64,000 nt of DNA, taken from positions 21,363,819 through 21,427,818 of the forward strand of contig NC_084924.1 of NCBI RefSeq assembly GCF_958298935.1, in the 5' to 3' direction. Position 1 is the stretch's first letter. The number at the start of each line of letters is the position of its first letter. Below the pieces are notes generated by a model. It had not been told where the DNA came from. It did no database searches and worked only from the letters and a program-made list of their open reading frames with translations. Origin of the DNA: Phragmites australis (taxonomy: Eukaryota; Streptophyta; Magnoliopsida; Poales; Poaceae). Positions 1-11,125 of the stretch are shown one piece after another. Position numbers and translations under genes: made by a program.

Positions 1-2
1 AG

Positions 3-1541
3 CTTGCTGTGTCTTATAAAAATAGTGTTTCATTTTCATCTCATAACAGTTCTACTCCATGGCACCATTCACAACAGCAAGGGTCTGCGACGCACACACC
101 TTCATCTCGTGGAGCTCCTCGTTCTGTTTCATCTTCCGCCAAACAATTTGATGCGAAAGGCAAAGCTGTGAGTTCCAATCAGTCCAACTCCTCTAATGCA
201 GCAGCCCAAAGGAAGACAAGTAAGATTGAGTGTTTTAAGTGTGGTGGTCATGGGCATAAGCAAGCTGAATGCCCCAATAGGCGTGCTATTATAGCACTTG
301 CTGACGGTTCTTATGACTCTCAGAGTGAAGAGGAGGATGAGCCTAATACCATAGCATTTGCAGATGATACTCTTGACACTTGTGAGTATAAAGCAGAGGA
401 TGGTGAATATGAGCTGGGCTTGAATTGTTTGGCCATTCAGTCTATTCAAGATTTTGCTCAAGATGACATATCCCAAGCTGTTGTTCCTCCGCATCCAGAA
501 GAGATCACTAATGCTGATTTTGATGAGTTGCTTGCTGATTACAATGATTTGGAGGCTTCTAGTTTTTCACGACAAGATTGTCCATTTGAGCCTGCTACTA
601 ATTCCACCTCAAGTGCTTATACTGTGAGTACACTAGATCATTCTTTGGTGGTTCGGCGAGTTCTTTCGATTCAATTAGTTGCTGCTGAGCAAGGGCAGCG
701 CCATAATTTGTTTCAATCACGATGCAAAGTGAAAGGACAGGTGTGCAGATTCATAATTGATGGTGGGAGCTGCAACAATATTGTTAGTGCTCTGCTTGTT
801 GAGAAGCTTGGCCTGCAAACACGTCGCCATCCGCACCCGTATCATATGCAATGGTTGAATAATTCAGGGACAGTGAAGGTTTCGTCCATGGTCCGCTTGT
901 CATTCTCAATTGGTGATTATCATGGCGAGGTTGACTGTGATATTGTCCCTATGCAAGCATGCCACTTACTTCTGGGTCGTCCATGGCAATTTGATGTGGA
1001 TTCGGTGCATTTTGGTCGGTCCAACAAATACACATTTATTCACAAAGACAAGAAGGTGGTTCTTGTTCCATTATCTCCAGAAGAAATATATTCTTCTGAT
1101 GTTGCTCGCATGAAAAGAGAGGAGAGTGAGAAAAGAACATTATGTGAGACCCACAAAAATAGTAAGGGAGAGACTCCTAAACCATCCAGCCACATAAAGC
1201 CTCATGCAAATACAAAACTGCCACGACAAAATGAGTGTTTATTTGTGAGCAAGAGTGATTTGAGAGAAGTGAGGAACACCACAACCCCATTCTTTGTGCT
1301 CCTGCACAAGGAGGTCCTATTTTCAACTAACGACTTACCTTTGTCGCTGCCTAGTGTTGTTCTTCATTTATTACAGGACTTTGAGGACGTTTTTCCCGAT
1401 GAGGTGCCGGCTGGACTTCCTCCCATCCGATTGAGCACCAAATTGATTTGGTACCTGGTGCTTCTCTTCCAAATCGTCCAGCCTACCGCACCAATCCCGA
1501 AGAAACAAAAGAAATTCAGCGACAGATTAAAGAGCTTTTGA
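3..1541 (+). pseudogene. gag (C-terminal part) and aspartic protease of CRM-like element
   Basis: Structural gag protein and retropepsin of the element. The frame is open to the left window edge, so the gag N-terminus is missing. A Ser/Gln-rich stretch leads to one CCHC zinc knuckle (CFKCGGHGHKQAEC) near bases 232-273, then an acidic linker. The protease active site reads IIDGGSC near 755-770, the DGG variant usual in plant gypsy elements rather than DTG. A LLGRPW motif follows near 970-985. Downstream the frame leaves the conserved protease-RT linker at about base 1430 and stops at 1541, while the homologous linker continues in the frame of the next feature. That is a small indel of about 4 bases relative to relatives, so gag-PR and pol are no longer one polyprotein. 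Programmed frameshifting cannot be excluded but no signal is evident. Confidence 0.8.
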
Positions 1542-4270
1542 ACAAAGGGTATGTTCGTGAATCCTTATCACCATGTGCTGTTCCAGTTCTTTTGGTCCCA
1601 AAGAAAGATGGGTCTTGGCGCATGTGTGTTGATTGTCGTGCTATCAATGCTATAACTGTTAGATATCGCCATCCCATTCCAAGGCTTGATGACATGTTAG
1701 ATGAATTGAGTGGCTCAACTATTTTCACCAAGATCGATTTACGTAGCGGCTATCACCAAATTCGCATGAAAATTGGTGATGAATGGAAGACAACATTTAA
1801 AACTAAATTTGGTCTATATGAATGGCTTGTGATGCCCTTTGGTTTGAGGAATGCTCCTTCAACTTTTATGCGCTTAATGAATCATGTTTTAAGAGCTTTC
1901 ATTGGAAAATTTGTGGTTGTTTATTTTGATGATATCCTGATCTATAGTAAATCATTTGATGAACATCTTGTTCATATCCGTGAAGTCCTTGCTGTTTTGA
2001 GAGCAGAGAAATTGTATGGAAATATTGCTAAGTGCACCTTTTGCACAGATCGTGTTGTTTTTCTTGGTTTTGTTGTAACTGCAGATGGCATTCAGGTTGA
2101 TGAAGAGAAGATTAAAGCGATAAAATATTGGCCTACACCTGCAAATGTGAGCCAAGTTCGAAGTTTCCATGGTCTTGCAGGTTTCTACCGGCGATTTGTT
2201 AAAGATTTCGGCACCATCGCTGCACCCCTTAACAATCTCACAAAGAAGGATGTTCCATTCAAGTGGGGACATGAACAAGACCAAGCCTTCAACGAGCTGA
2301 AAAGAAAGCTTTGTGAAGCACCGCTGCTACAACTACCAGATTTTGGTAAGACCTTTGAGATCGAATGTGATGCAAGTGGTATTGGCATAGGAGGTGTCCT
2401 ACTTCAAGAAGGTAAACCTGTTGCCTACTTTTCTGAAAAGTTAAATGGTCCACATCTGAACTACTCTGTCTATGACAAAGAGCTTTATGCCTTAGTTCGA
2501 GTTTTGGAAGTTTGGCAACATTATTTATTACCTAAAGAATTTGTAATCCATTCTGATCACGAAGCTTTGAAATATCTCAAAAGCCAAGGCAAACTGAACC
2601 GTCGACATGCGAAATGGATTGAGTTCATTGAAACATTTCCCTATGTTGTAAATCATAAGCGTGGTAAAGATAACATTGTTGCAGATGCTTTGTCAAGAAG
2701 ATGTGTTTTGGTTACACAACTAGATACAAAAGTGCTTGGTTTGGAATCAATTAAAACACTTTGTGCTGATGACTCTGATTTTAAAGAACCTTTCTCTAAT
2801 TGCATTGCTGGAAAAGGATGGGATAAATTCTACATGCATGATGGATTCTTATTTCGGACTAACAAACTATGCATTCCAGCTTGCTCGATTCGTAATGTTC
2901 TTTTGCAGGAAGCACATGCTGGTGGGTTAGCTGGTCATTTTGGTGTCAAAAAGACATTGGACATGCTTTCTGATCATTTCTTTTGGCCACATATGAGACG
3001 TGATGTCCAGCGACATGTTGAGCGCTGCATAACCTGCTTGAAAGCTAAGTCCCGCCTTAATCCCCATGGTCTCTATACTCCATTACCAATTCCAAATATA
3101 CCTTGGGAAGATATATCCATGGATTTTATTCTGGGGTTACCTCGGTCTCAAAGGGGGAGGGATTCTATTTTTGTTGTTGTTGATCGCTTCTCTAAGATGG
3201 CACATTTTATTCCATGTCATAAGAGCGATGATGCTTCACACGTTGCTGACTTGTTTTTCAGGGAGATAGTTCGTTTACATGGAGTGCCGAAGACTATTGT
3301 TTCAGACCGGGATACAAAATTTCTAAGCTATTTTTGGAAGACATTATGGGGTAAACTTGGCACGAAGTTGTTATTTTCCACCACTTGTCACCCACAAACT
3401 GATGGAAAAACTGAAGTTGTCAACCGTACCTTATCTACAATGCTGCGTGCTGTGCTGAAAAAGAATATGAAGATGTGGGAAGACTGCCTTCTACATGTTG
3501 AATTTGCTTATAACAGGGCAGTCCATTCAACAACAAATTTTTGTCCATTTGAAATTGTTTATGGTTTTAAACCACATACACCCATGGATCTTTTGCCTTT
3601 ACCATTACAGGAACAAGTTAACTTCGATGCAGCAAAGAGATCAGAATTTATTAAGAAGCTACATGATGACACAAGAAGGAATATCGAGAAGAAATCTGCA
3701 CAGTATGCAAAACAAGCGAACAAGGGTAAGAAGAAAGTTACATTCCAGCCCGGTGACCTCGTGTGGTTGCATCTACGCAAGGATCGATTTCCCCAACAAC
3801 GCAAGAGTAAGTTATCCCCTCGGGGTGATGGTCCATTCCAGGTTCTCCAAAAGATAAATGATAATGTTTACAAAATTGAGCTTCCCCCTGAATATTCCAA
3901 TGTGAGTACAACATTCAATGTCAAAGATTTGTTTCCATTTGTTGGTGAGTCTGAGTCGAGGACGACTCCTTCTCAAGAGGGGGAGGCTAATGAGGACATC
4001 CCTAGCATCCACTCTTCTCCACCTCCTAATGAAACTGCATCTGATATAGTGGGTCCAATTACAAGGCACAGAACCAAACAATTGGAGAAGGAAATGCATT
4101 CTCAGGTGAACGCTAACCTTGTGTTAAATAATCAGATTATTTTGAATGAGCCTATGCTTTTGAGTACTTGTTTTAATGTTCTTAGGAATGATGGAGTGCA
4201 CGAACGGGCATGGGATGATGATGGTTTCTGCCCTCCAAATATATGGACTAAGGAGCCTGGACGTGCATAG
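1448..4270 (+). CDS. pol: reverse transcriptase, RNase H, integrase and C-terminal chromo-like tail
   Basis: Replication enzymes of the CRM-like element, open for 940 codons without a stop. The first codon given is TTG, so this is the open part of a longer polyprotein, not an independent start. Reverse transcriptase occupies residues ~10-230 with YFDD at ~159-162. RNase H begins ~300 with CDASGIG. Integrase has an HHCC zinc finger at ~488-531 and the core acidic residues in SMDF (~559), SDRD (~620) and TEVV (~655). The tail at ~760-860 has the [21 protein letters not shown] motif of chromovirus integrases. The last ~94 codons (from base 3988) are read from inside the 3' LTR and carry a [11 protein letters not shown] motif. 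All catalytic residues I can check are present, so this is the best-preserved pol here, crippled mainly by its lost link to gag. Confidence 0.88.
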   Translation: MVPGASLPNRPAYRTNPEETKEIQRQIKELLNKGYVRESLSPCAVPVLLVPKKDGSWRMCVDCRAINAITVRYRHPIPRLDDMLDELSGSTIFTKIDLRSGYHQIRMKIGDEWKTTFKTKFGLYEWLVMPFGLRNAPSTFMRLMNHVLRAFIGKFVVVYFDDILIYSKSFDEHLVHIREVLAVLRAEKLYGNIAKCTFCTDRVVFLGFVVTADGIQVDEEKIKAIKYWPTPANVSQVRSFHGLAGFYRRFVKDFGTIAAPLNNLTKKDVPFKWGHEQDQAFNELKRKLCEAPLLQLPDFGKTFEIECDASGIGIGGVLLQEGKPVAYFSEKLNGPHLNYSVYDKELYALVRVLEVWQHYLLPKEFVIHSDHEALKYLKSQGKLNRRHAKWIEFIETFPYVVNHKRGKDNIVADALSRRCVLVTQLDTKVLGLESIKTLCADDSDFKEPFSNCIAGKGWDKFYMHDGFLFRTNKLCIPACSIRNVLLQEAHAGGLAGHFGVKKTLDMLSDHFFWPHMRRDVQRHVERCITCLKAKSRLNPHGLYTPLPIPNIPWEDISMDFILGLPRSQRGRDSIFVVVDRFSKMAHFIPCHKSDDASHVADLFFREIVRLHGVPKTIVSDRDTKFLSYFWKTLWGKLGTKLLFSTTCHPQTDGKTEVVNRTLSTMLRAVLKKNMKMWEDCLLHVEFAYNRAVHSTTNFCPFEIVYGFKPHTPMDLLPLPLQEQVNFDAAKRSEFIKKLHDDTRRNIEKKSAQYAKQANKGKKKVTFQPGDLVWLHLRKDRFPQQRKSKLSPRGDGPFQVLQKINDNVYKIELPPEYSNVSTTFNVKDLFPFVGESESRTTPSQEGEANEDIPSIHSSPPPNETASDIVGPITRHRTKQLEKEMHSQVNANLVLNNQIILNEPMLLSTCFNVLRNDGVHERAWDDDGFCPPNIWTKEPGRA
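3974..3987 (+). other. Polypurine tract of CRM-like element
   Basis: CAAGAGGGGGAGGC directly precedes the 3' LTR. The same purine run, reverse-complemented, sits at 27576-27590 beside the LTR remnant of the - strand relative. It would prime plus-strand DNA synthesis. It also lies within the pol reading frame. Confidence 0.75.
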
Positions 4271-4853
4271 AGAGGATGGACCATTCAGCTACCATGCAGA
4301 TCAGTCGTGGATGTGCAAAGCAAATAAATTCGTGAGTTAGGAAAGCAGTCAGCAACCAGGTTGCTGTTCACACACGTACAAGCATGCAGAAGAATACCAA
4401 CCATCCAAAGAGTTCCATTAGGCCAGGCTATTAATAGAAGGAGAGCTACGACTTCCCACTGCATGTTCTCATTTATTTTATCCAAACTGAAAACTCCACT
4501 AGTGCTATATATATCCATGTAATAGATGACGAGGGCATCTTTTTTTGACTGCCACTTCAGAAATACAAACTCTTTGAGTTCTTCTTTTAACGTGAGTCTT
4601 GAGAGGCTTGCAAACTTGTTCTTTCGATTCCTGAGGGAGTTGTAGAACGCCGAACTGCGGTTCATCCAGTTTGTGCCTTCACGTCTATACGGCGTGATTG
4701 CGTGGGCTGTTTCGTCGGTACGTGGAAGGGTGATTGTCTCGGTAGTTCGTCGCGTTTGCAGACTCGCGGTGCACTGCCTCTTCACCAGGTCACGTAGCGA
4801 TAGTTATCAAGATCGCGGATCCTTCGAGAAGATCGGGCCTCAATTACTCGTCA
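3988..4853 (+). repeat. 3' LTR of CRM-like element
   Basis: Starts TAATGAGGACATC (one mismatch from TGATGAG) right after the polypurine tract and ends near GAAGATCGGGCC...CTCGTCA, matching the ends of the LTR at 5467-6363. Length is about 866 bp. A TATA-like run (TGCTATATATATCC, 4504-4517) marks the likely U3 promoter firing rightward. The first 283 bases encode the pol C-terminus. The end coordinate is approximate because the terminal CTCATCA has changed. Confidence 0.7.
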
Positions 4854-5219
4854 CACGTGATCCATAGACGTGTGCACATCAGCATCGGAAACTGTTGCAC
4901 TAGACAAATAAACACTCTCCAATACGCAAAAAGATTTTCTGCACTAGCAGCCACGCTATAGAACAAATAAGCTTTCGGCTTTGGAATTTATAATGCTTGA
5001 AAGCTATAGCTTAGTAGAACTGAGCCAGCGTAGCAAAACGGTCTTGGCACTTGCTGCTCGAAATCAGCAATAAAAAAAAGGCAAAATTTCCTTTCCGTTC
5101 AGTGCTATTGACTAGACAAGACAAACTAGCCTGCTATGATTCGGCTTTCCTCTGTCTCCGTATGAACAATAATTCGCATGAACATGAAGCACTTATCAGA
5201 GGCAGAAGTTAATGGCAGC
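4854..5219. other. Spacer, no gene seen
   Basis: AT-rich, with no coding signal or strong repeat. It probably belongs to the leader of the - strand CRM-like element to its right or to the sequence into which the + strand element inserted. Confidence 0.4.
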
Positions 5220-5450
5220 AAAACTCGAAACTAGAGACAAGAACAAGACCTAGACATGACAAACACAACGACACAGTGAGGGACTAAAATTCAGAAAAGC
5301 AAACCAAACTGAAAATTGCACGGCACAAGGGGTTGTAGGACAGCGGAAGACGATGAATAATTCTTTTTGGGGGTGCTAATTTTTTGGATTCTAGTACGAT
5401 GGCAAATTTAATCTAACAAAAGGGATACAAAGTTACCTATCGGGCAACTG

Positions 5451-5464
5451 AGGCTCTGGTACCA
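5451..5464 (-). other. Primer-binding site, initiator Met tRNA type
   Basis: AGGCTCTGGTACCA, the reverse complement of TGGTACCAGAGCCT, one base from the canonical TGGTATCAGAGCC. It is two bases from the LTR end at 5467. Confidence 0.75.
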
Positions 5465-5466
5465 CG

Positions 5467-6363
5467 TGATGAGAACAGCGGCCCGATCTTCCGATAGGTT
5501 CGATTGATTTCGTCGTGAGGACGTTGACGCTTGGAGGCTTTCAACCCGCATATTATCACCTCGCAATTCGTTACACCCGCACGACTGTCGTTATCAACCA
5601 CGCTCGCATGCGATCAACCTTACCACGAGGGTTATTCTTCCTGCAAGCAATCGAAGCAACTCACAAGAACAAGGAAGATGCAATCTGAATTGCTAATAAA
5701 GATGAAACACACGAGTTGGGGTTCCACAAACCGATGAACGGCGGAAAACTGACAAATTGTCTAGTTATAATCTAAGCAAAACCCAAACCCTAGAAGAGGG
5801 GGCGGCTATCTATTTATAAGCTAGGAGGAGAAATGATTCGGCCACAACTGATGGAGCTCGAATACAACTGAATTACAAGGCCTAAGGCCCAAACTGATTC
5901 GGATTGGAAGAGGGACACAAATTGTTTTGCCGATTCCGGATAGCACAGAAGGTATTTGGAGATGAGGTTGGATCCGTAAGAAAGTAGATTCCACGACCTT
6001 TCCAACAAGTACTCATGGGCCTCGACCACCTTTCGGAATCAAGAGTTATGGTCATTTGAATTTGGTGTTGTCTGTAATTCCGATTCCGAATTGATCTTGG
6101 GGACATAACAGGATTTATGCGCGGTAGCCCTCCGGTTACACTTGTGCCTATATGGATCTTCTCTCAGGTTTCTAAGGATAATAAAATCATCGCAATAAGT
6201 TAGTAGCATCCAATCCTTAGAAACATTTGTATGGACAGCGAGGAATGAGTTCACCTGATAATTAAGTTCTTGTGCACGAGCTCTTGTCAAAGGACCTTGA
6301 ATTACAGCAGTGGAAGGAGGAATATTTTTGGTGCGTGTAACCAAAGGAGTGATGTCCTCATCA
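5467..6363 (-). repeat. 5' LTR of - strand CRM-like element
   Basis: TGATGAG at 5467 and CTCATCA at 6357-6363 form perfect 7-bp inverted ends; length 897 bp. A leftward TATA box (CTTATAAATAG on the - strand) lies near 5807-5818. The part from 6363 down to about 6130 is open on the - strand and encodes a polyprotein tail with GPLTRARAQEL, equivalent to the [11 protein letters not shown] tail of the + strand pol. This again shows coding sequence inside the LTR. Confidence 0.82.
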
Positions 6364-6860
6364 TAACGGGCTGCCTCCTGCAGCCCCTTCATTGACCATC
6401 TCCAGATTCAACCGCTAGGGGCTCCGGGTGGCTCCGCCTTCGTTGCACCCCTCAGCTTCACCGATGACTACACTTTCGGCATCTACTATTGAGGGGGTAA
6501 CGGGATGCCTCCCACAGCCCCGTCATTGACTCCGTCTTCGGCTTCCACTGCCAGGGGCTCTGAACGGCTCTACCTCCATTACGCCCCTCAGCTTCGCCGA
6601 TGACTCTACTTCTAGCATCTACCGCTAAGGGGATAACAGGTTGTCTTCTACAGCCCCATCATTGACTCTGTCTCCAACACACGACGCCAGGCTTCGGATG
6701 GTCCAGCCTCTGACGATCCCCACCACGCTTAACGCTGAGGGGGTAACATCCTGCTCCCCTTGGCCTCGCCATTGACTCCGCCTTCGGCTTCACCACGATG
6801 CTCCGGTAGGCCTCTCCCACATCGAGCATCGTCACGGGCTCTGGACCATGTCGCCTCAAT
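6364..6860 (+). repeat. ~135-bp tandem repeats with repeated purine tract
   Basis: The motif CAGCCCC(T/G/A)TCATTGAC recurs at 6381, 6515 and 6651 and a diverged copy at 6761, giving periods of 134, 136 and 110 bp. Each unit contains a purine run and GGTAAC-like box (near 6490, 6628 and 6735) resembling the genuine polypurine tract at 7000-7013. About 3.6 copies. Confidence 0.8.
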
Positions 6861-6999
6861 CAAACCTCATCACCACCACTTGTAGCCATCACCGAGAGGT
6901 TTTTACATGGACGGGAAGCGATTCGGGATAGCCTGACTTCAAAGGAGCTTGAGCTAGTTCTATTTACATCCGTTCGCCCCTTGGGACCTTGGAACTAGT

Positions 7000-7013
7000 A
7001 GATGAGGGGGTAC
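7000..7013 (+). other. Polypurine tract of Tat-like element
   Basis: GATGAGGGGGTAC directly before TGTTGGGGG of the LTR. Confidence 0.65.
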
Positions 7014-7473
7014 TGTTGGGGGAATGCTTCAACCTTGAGATATTTAGATGATGTACTGTAGCATTACTGTAGAGACCATAATATCTTAAGGGGCTGGGTG
7101 GTAATCTCCCTAACTTCTTCTCTCTATAAATAGGCCCCATAGGGGTAGATAGACGGGGACCCCGGGAAGGATTTCTCTCCTCCCATTAGATACAAGTACA
7201 TTCTGTAACCAGTTCATCCAAACCATATGAGAAGACACAGGACGTAGGATTGTTATCCTAAGAGAGAAACCTGGATAATCCCCCTAAGAGAGGCCTAAAC
7301 CTAGATAACCCCGCGTGTTCTTGAGACCCTAAAGGTCTTTTCTCATTACACAGAGACACACCCCTTCTCTCACTCTCTCCTCTCAGCTCACTGCTGTCCC
7401 TAAGCTTGAGCTTTCTCGTTAGAAGAGGCTCTCGCTGTACTCTGTTGTGGGAAAGACAAGATTTGCTCCAACA
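7014..7473 (+). repeat. 3' LTR of Tat-like element
   Basis: 460 bp bounded by TGTTGG and CCAACA. A clear TATA box CTATAAATAGG is at 7124-7134. No matching 5-bp flanks are seen, as expected for a 3' LTR whose partner is missing. Confidence 0.75.
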
Positions 7474-8847
7474 CAAGTGTCCTTGAACATTCTGATCCTA
7501 GTTTTTCAAATGCATTCTTTATTTCAAACATGCATGATATTAATTCTAAATCCTTTTTACTTATAGTACCCTATTCCATATATTCTTTATCGCCTAGTTA
7601 TCAGTAATGGTTATGATAGGTAGTTATGCTTAGCTTTGCACAAGGGTATGGAAGGGTTGATGGTTAAATATGACTAATGAACTATGCAACTATGAGTTGG
7701 AAACACTAGTAATGGTATGGCAATATGGAACCTTAGGACTTGACCAAAGAGGTATTGGTAATGGGTGTTATAGTTACGTTGTTGGTTTAGTGTTTGCCCA
7801 AGTGACCTAAGTTAAGGACTGGTTTATGGAGCTACAATCCAAGAAATATTGTACCAACCACAAGACCTGGTATGAGATAGGCTTGTCCTATTAATTAGTG
7901 GATTCTAATTTTCATGCGTGCCAAACTGAAGAGTGGATGTGTGGGGACGGCTAAGGCTAGAACCATTTGGTTAGTGGTATGAGATGTGTAGTGGAATGGA
8001 AGGGTGAAAAATTGTTGGAAACTACAAGGCGCAAAAGGGGGCTTCTGGGTGGCGTGAATACCACTTTGACGGTGGTGAAACCTAGCAGGCGTGCACATAC
8101 TGGATGAAAGTTTGCAACGACTTTGTAGTGATCTTTGGGTGACACACCATAGGCGTGTGTTAAGTGCTTGGCTAGCACGGCAACAAGGAATTCACGACTT
8201 CTCAGAAAGCTGGACAACCTCTGTAGAGTGTAAAATCTGATATATCAGCCATGCTCACGGTCATGAGAGACTTGGATCCTCACATGATTAGTTGGTTTGG
8301 TTGGATGGTTTTTTTATTACCTATCAAGTCGGATGGTTTCGGAATCGAAGTGGTTTTCAGGAAGTTGAGAAACATACGGAGACATTTCTCATAGTTGGAA
8401 GTCTAGTAATGAATCACATAATAGGATGCTTTTATAACTCTATGGTAAGATAGTTGGCATTTATGCAAATTTAACCTGTTATAGCCTGTTCGTTTATTTA
8501 GCTTGCATGTCTTTTATTTCTCCCACTTGCGGAATACGACATATACTCATACTTGCTATTTCCATCCAAATATACATCAAACGTTGCTCAGACAATAAAG
8601 AAGAACCAAACTACTACGTCGATAAAGATGAAGATTGCCAGGCTACTGGACCTCCGGTCAATTGCCTGTGGAAGATGGGAGCTTCGCTGTGTTTAGTTTC
8701 TGTGCTTAGTTAAAGACTTTGGAGTCTATCTATTTTTATTTAAGTTAAACGTTGTAATAATTGCACTGTGTGTGATACACTAATGAAGTCACTGATATAC
8801 ATGTGGTTTACATCTGGTTTTGTCCTTTTATAAAATCGGGTGTGACA
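7474..8847 (+). repeat. 3' part of a long gypsy LTR (family also at 13547 and 33884)
   Basis: Shares long blocks with the other two copies, including CTCACGGTCATGAGAGACTT (8258-8277) and the stretch on cgtgtgttaagtgcttgg near 8153. Ends GGTGTGACA at 8839-8847 like the solo LTR ending at 36426. The 5' part is missing, cut by the Tat-like LTR. No coding sequence. Confidence 0.65.
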
Positions 8848-8859
8848 CCACTCGAGAAG

Positions 8860-9104
8860 GCCATCATGGTTGCCGTGGTCGAAGGCTAGAGTTGAGGACG
8901 AAGCACCAAACTCTTGTAGGGTCTTACTAATGGATTAGGTAGCTTTGAGCGCCTTTGACTCTAGAACCTCAGCATGTTTCTAAACCATGTCTCGAGCAAG
9001 TTGCCTCACCTCGCATAGGATTTCTCTTAGGCATTGGTTTTCAACCTTCTCAGCCACAAAGATAGTCCAAAGTTCCTGGTTATCCTTCTTAAGATCATCA
9101 AGCA
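8860..9104 (-). pseudogene. Antisense-ORF protein, C-terminal coiled-coil fragment
   Basis: On the - strand, frames read LDDLKKDNQELWTIFVAEKV and then a helical, charged stretch with two stops. This resembles the coiled-coil C-terminal half of the antisense-ORF product encoded at 39604-41265. It is probably the tail of the gene whose N-terminal half is at 12095-12844, separated by inserted repeat DNA. Function is unknown in the family. Decayed; the link is inference. Confidence 0.45.
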
Positions 9105-9129
9105 TAACATATGGATTACATATGGTGAT

Positions 9130-10165
9130 GTGCATGGCAATAGCCAAATTTACTTTTCACATGTATGGAGAACTGTGTTGGATCTAATTCACCATACTCT
9201 TCGCATGTATGGCAAATTGTTTAACTTTCATGTGTATGCATTACATATGCATCGAACTGTTTAGTCTTCACAAGTATTGCACATGCGTCGAGGGTACTCA
9301 CTCTTCTGAATAAGCACATGCAGGTCTCTAACCTTTGTATAAACATTTGTCACCCATACCCTTCGCTTGAGGGAGTTTATTTATTCTTCATATGACGGTT
9401 CTTACCCTTTGCATGAGAAATAATTCATTCTTCAAATGGAAAAGTATTTACCCCTCGCATGTGAAAGTATTTCTTTCTTTCCAAAGAGCCTCTTAATATG
9501 TGTGCACTGCATTGCGTGGTGAAGCATCTCCCCCCAAGCAAGTTTGACATCAATGCATCTGTTTATTTCTATAGGTGGATGGCGTTAAGGCACCAAAGCG
9601 TTTAGTTTATACTTGCATAGAAGACGGGGACTAAGAATGTCTGCACCCACTTCGAACGTCAGACAAACCTTCGGGTCATGAACATGTTAGGACCTAAGAG
9701 TGCCAGCCCCAAACCAAAGTCAAAATGAATCTTTGGAAAGGAAAAGTCGAGGTGTTGCTCAGCAAATGCACCCTCACAGAAAAGCTGAAGTATCACTCGC
9801 CCTCAAAAAGAGGCAATGCACCTTCACAGAAAGGAATAGTCAAAGTTTCAAATATTTGCACTTAGCACGTATTATATTGCATCAACGCACTGACATGTCT
9901 ATTATCTACATGCATTGCGTGTCAAAGTATTTAATTATCAGAAATACAACAAAGTACTTACTCTTTACGTGCGCATGCAATACAATACACCGAAGCACTT
10001 GTTCATTATGTGGGCAGAAGTATTTATTCATAGTTCGAAGTTATATACTCTTCGCGCACATGTGCATGGCATCGCTTCCAAAAAATTAAATCTTCATTAT
10101 CCAGCAATCATTCTTCATATGCCGGATAGTATCCTTATGTGTGCGACCATAGCGTTGTGAAGGGT
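9130..10165. repeat. Degenerate short tandem repeats (TTCGCATGTRTGGC type)
   Basis: Variants of cttcgcatgtatggcaaa, catgyatgcattacatatgc and aagtatttattc recur at irregular 35-50 bp spacing through 9150-9500 and 9840-10140, with a less regular stretch between. Highly diverged. It looks like the variable 3' region of a Tat-type element. No coding. Confidence 0.5.
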
Positions 10166-10169
10166 TAGC

Positions 10170-10425
10170 ATGTGTTTCGTCTCTGAAAAAGATGCGAAGC
10201 ACCTCTTGTCCCGTATGATAGGAAGTCGAAGTGCCGCTGGTCCTTAGGTAAAGGCAGCGCACCAATCAACTTATAGAGTAGGTCATGGCCCGCAAGATGA
10301 AGAATCAAGGTGTCGCTTGGCCTGAGGTAAAGGCAACACATCACTCGAATCTCAGATAGTAAGTCTTAAGGAAACACGACCTCTCAAGCCCTGCAAAGCC
10401 AAAGATTCCTTTCTTTATGGTACAT
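10170..10425. other. Spacer between two repeat arrays
   Basis: Contains two diverged copies of a block reading cctkaggtaaaggcarcrca, near 10240 and 10325. No gene. Confidence 0.35.
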
Positions 10426-10429
10426 CACC

Positions 10430-11125
10430 GACCACCATCGTTGACAATGGCCACAAAAACTTTGCCTTCTTCAACGTTGAACTCAACAGAAGGGCTTCGG
10501 CTATGACAACTTCACCTTCATTGACTTTCACATCGATAGAGAAGAGCTTCAGCCATGGTAACTTCACCTTCGTCGACTTTGTTGTTGATAGAAGAGCTAC
10601 AACCATGACAACTTTGCCATCTCGACTACAACCACATCGACCAGAGGGGCTACGATCATGACAACTTCGCCTTGGTTTACTCTGAATATGTCGACAGAGG
10701 GGCTTTTGCCATGACAACTTCACCTTCATCGACTTTGACATCGACAGAAGAGCTTCAGCCATGATGATTTCATCTTCATAAACTTTGACGGACAGAAGGT
10801 ATTCAGCCGCGACGGCTTCACCTTCCATCAACTTTGTCATCGATAGAAGGGTTTCAACCACAACTTCTCCACATTCGTCTACCTTAACATCAATAGAAGG
10901 GATTTAGCCATGACAACTTCACCATCGTCGATGACCACGTTGACCAGAGGGGCAACGGCCATGAAACCTTCACCTTCATCGACTCTAACTATGTCGACTA
11001 AAGGTGCTTCGGCCGTGACAACTTCGCCTTCGTTGATTTTCACTACGTCAATAGAAGGGCTTCGAACATGATGACTTTGCCTTCAACAACTTCGACTACG
11101 TCAACCACGTGTCATCCTTCACCAC
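10430..11125 (+). repeat. ~60-bp minisatellite array, about 11 copies
   Basis: Units contain GCCATGACAACTTCRCCTTC, a TCGACTTTGACATCGA-like block and AGARGGGCTTC, repeating every 57-63 bp from 10430 to 11125. Several units end in AGAGGGGCTAC, a purine-tract-like box. The arrays form a protein-like shadow on both strands but I see no real gene. Confidence 0.75.

Larger units (their letters stand above)
1..4853 (+). mobile_element. Ty3/gypsy chromovirus (CRM-like), 5'-truncated by window edge
   Basis: LTR retrotransposon on the + strand. Seen: gag zinc knuckle, retropepsin, reverse transcriptase, RNase H, integrase and a C-terminal tail, in the Ty3/gypsy order, then a polypurine tract and a 3' LTR. 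The 5' LTR and gag start lie left of base 1. The CRM-like assignment rests on three things: LTR ends of the TGATGAG...CTCATCA type shared with the other two CRM-like elements in this window, a methionine-initiator-tRNA primer site in those relatives, and a pol frame that continues into the 3' LTR, a known habit of the CRM clade. Other chromovirus clades remain possible. Just right of the LTR is spacer and then an oppositely oriented related LTR. Confidence 0.85.
5220..6363 (-). mobile_element. 5' end (leader, PBS, 5' LTR) of a - strand CRM-like element
   Basis: Reading leftward from 6363: LTR, primer-binding site, then leader. The leader resembles the one left of the LTR at 36801 (shared GGACAGCGGAAGA and a TTTTTGG run). 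The internal coding region expected further left is absent or replaced by the + strand element ending at 4853. The right end abuts TAACGGG, a copy of the 135-bp repeat at 6364-6860, so this element inserted into the 3' repeat zone of a Tat-like element. Confidence 0.7.
6364..7473 (+). mobile_element. 3' end of a Tat-like Ty3/gypsy element
   Basis: Tandem repeats, a polypurine tract and an LTR in + orientation. No pol coding is left. Tandem repeats before the 3' LTR are usual in Tat-lineage elements (established). Left side is cut by the CRM-like LTR. Right side abuts a long-LTR fragment, so this element probably inserted into that LTR. Confidence 0.6.

Noticed and set aside
6381..6860. Short direct repeats as a CRISPR-like array
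   Set aside because: Units are contiguous diverged tandem repeats without unique spacers, in a plant retrotransposon.
10415..10861. 148-codon - strand frame with repeated LLSM..K words
   Set aside because: A 60-bp minisatellite (multiple of three) keeps the frame open; no domain.
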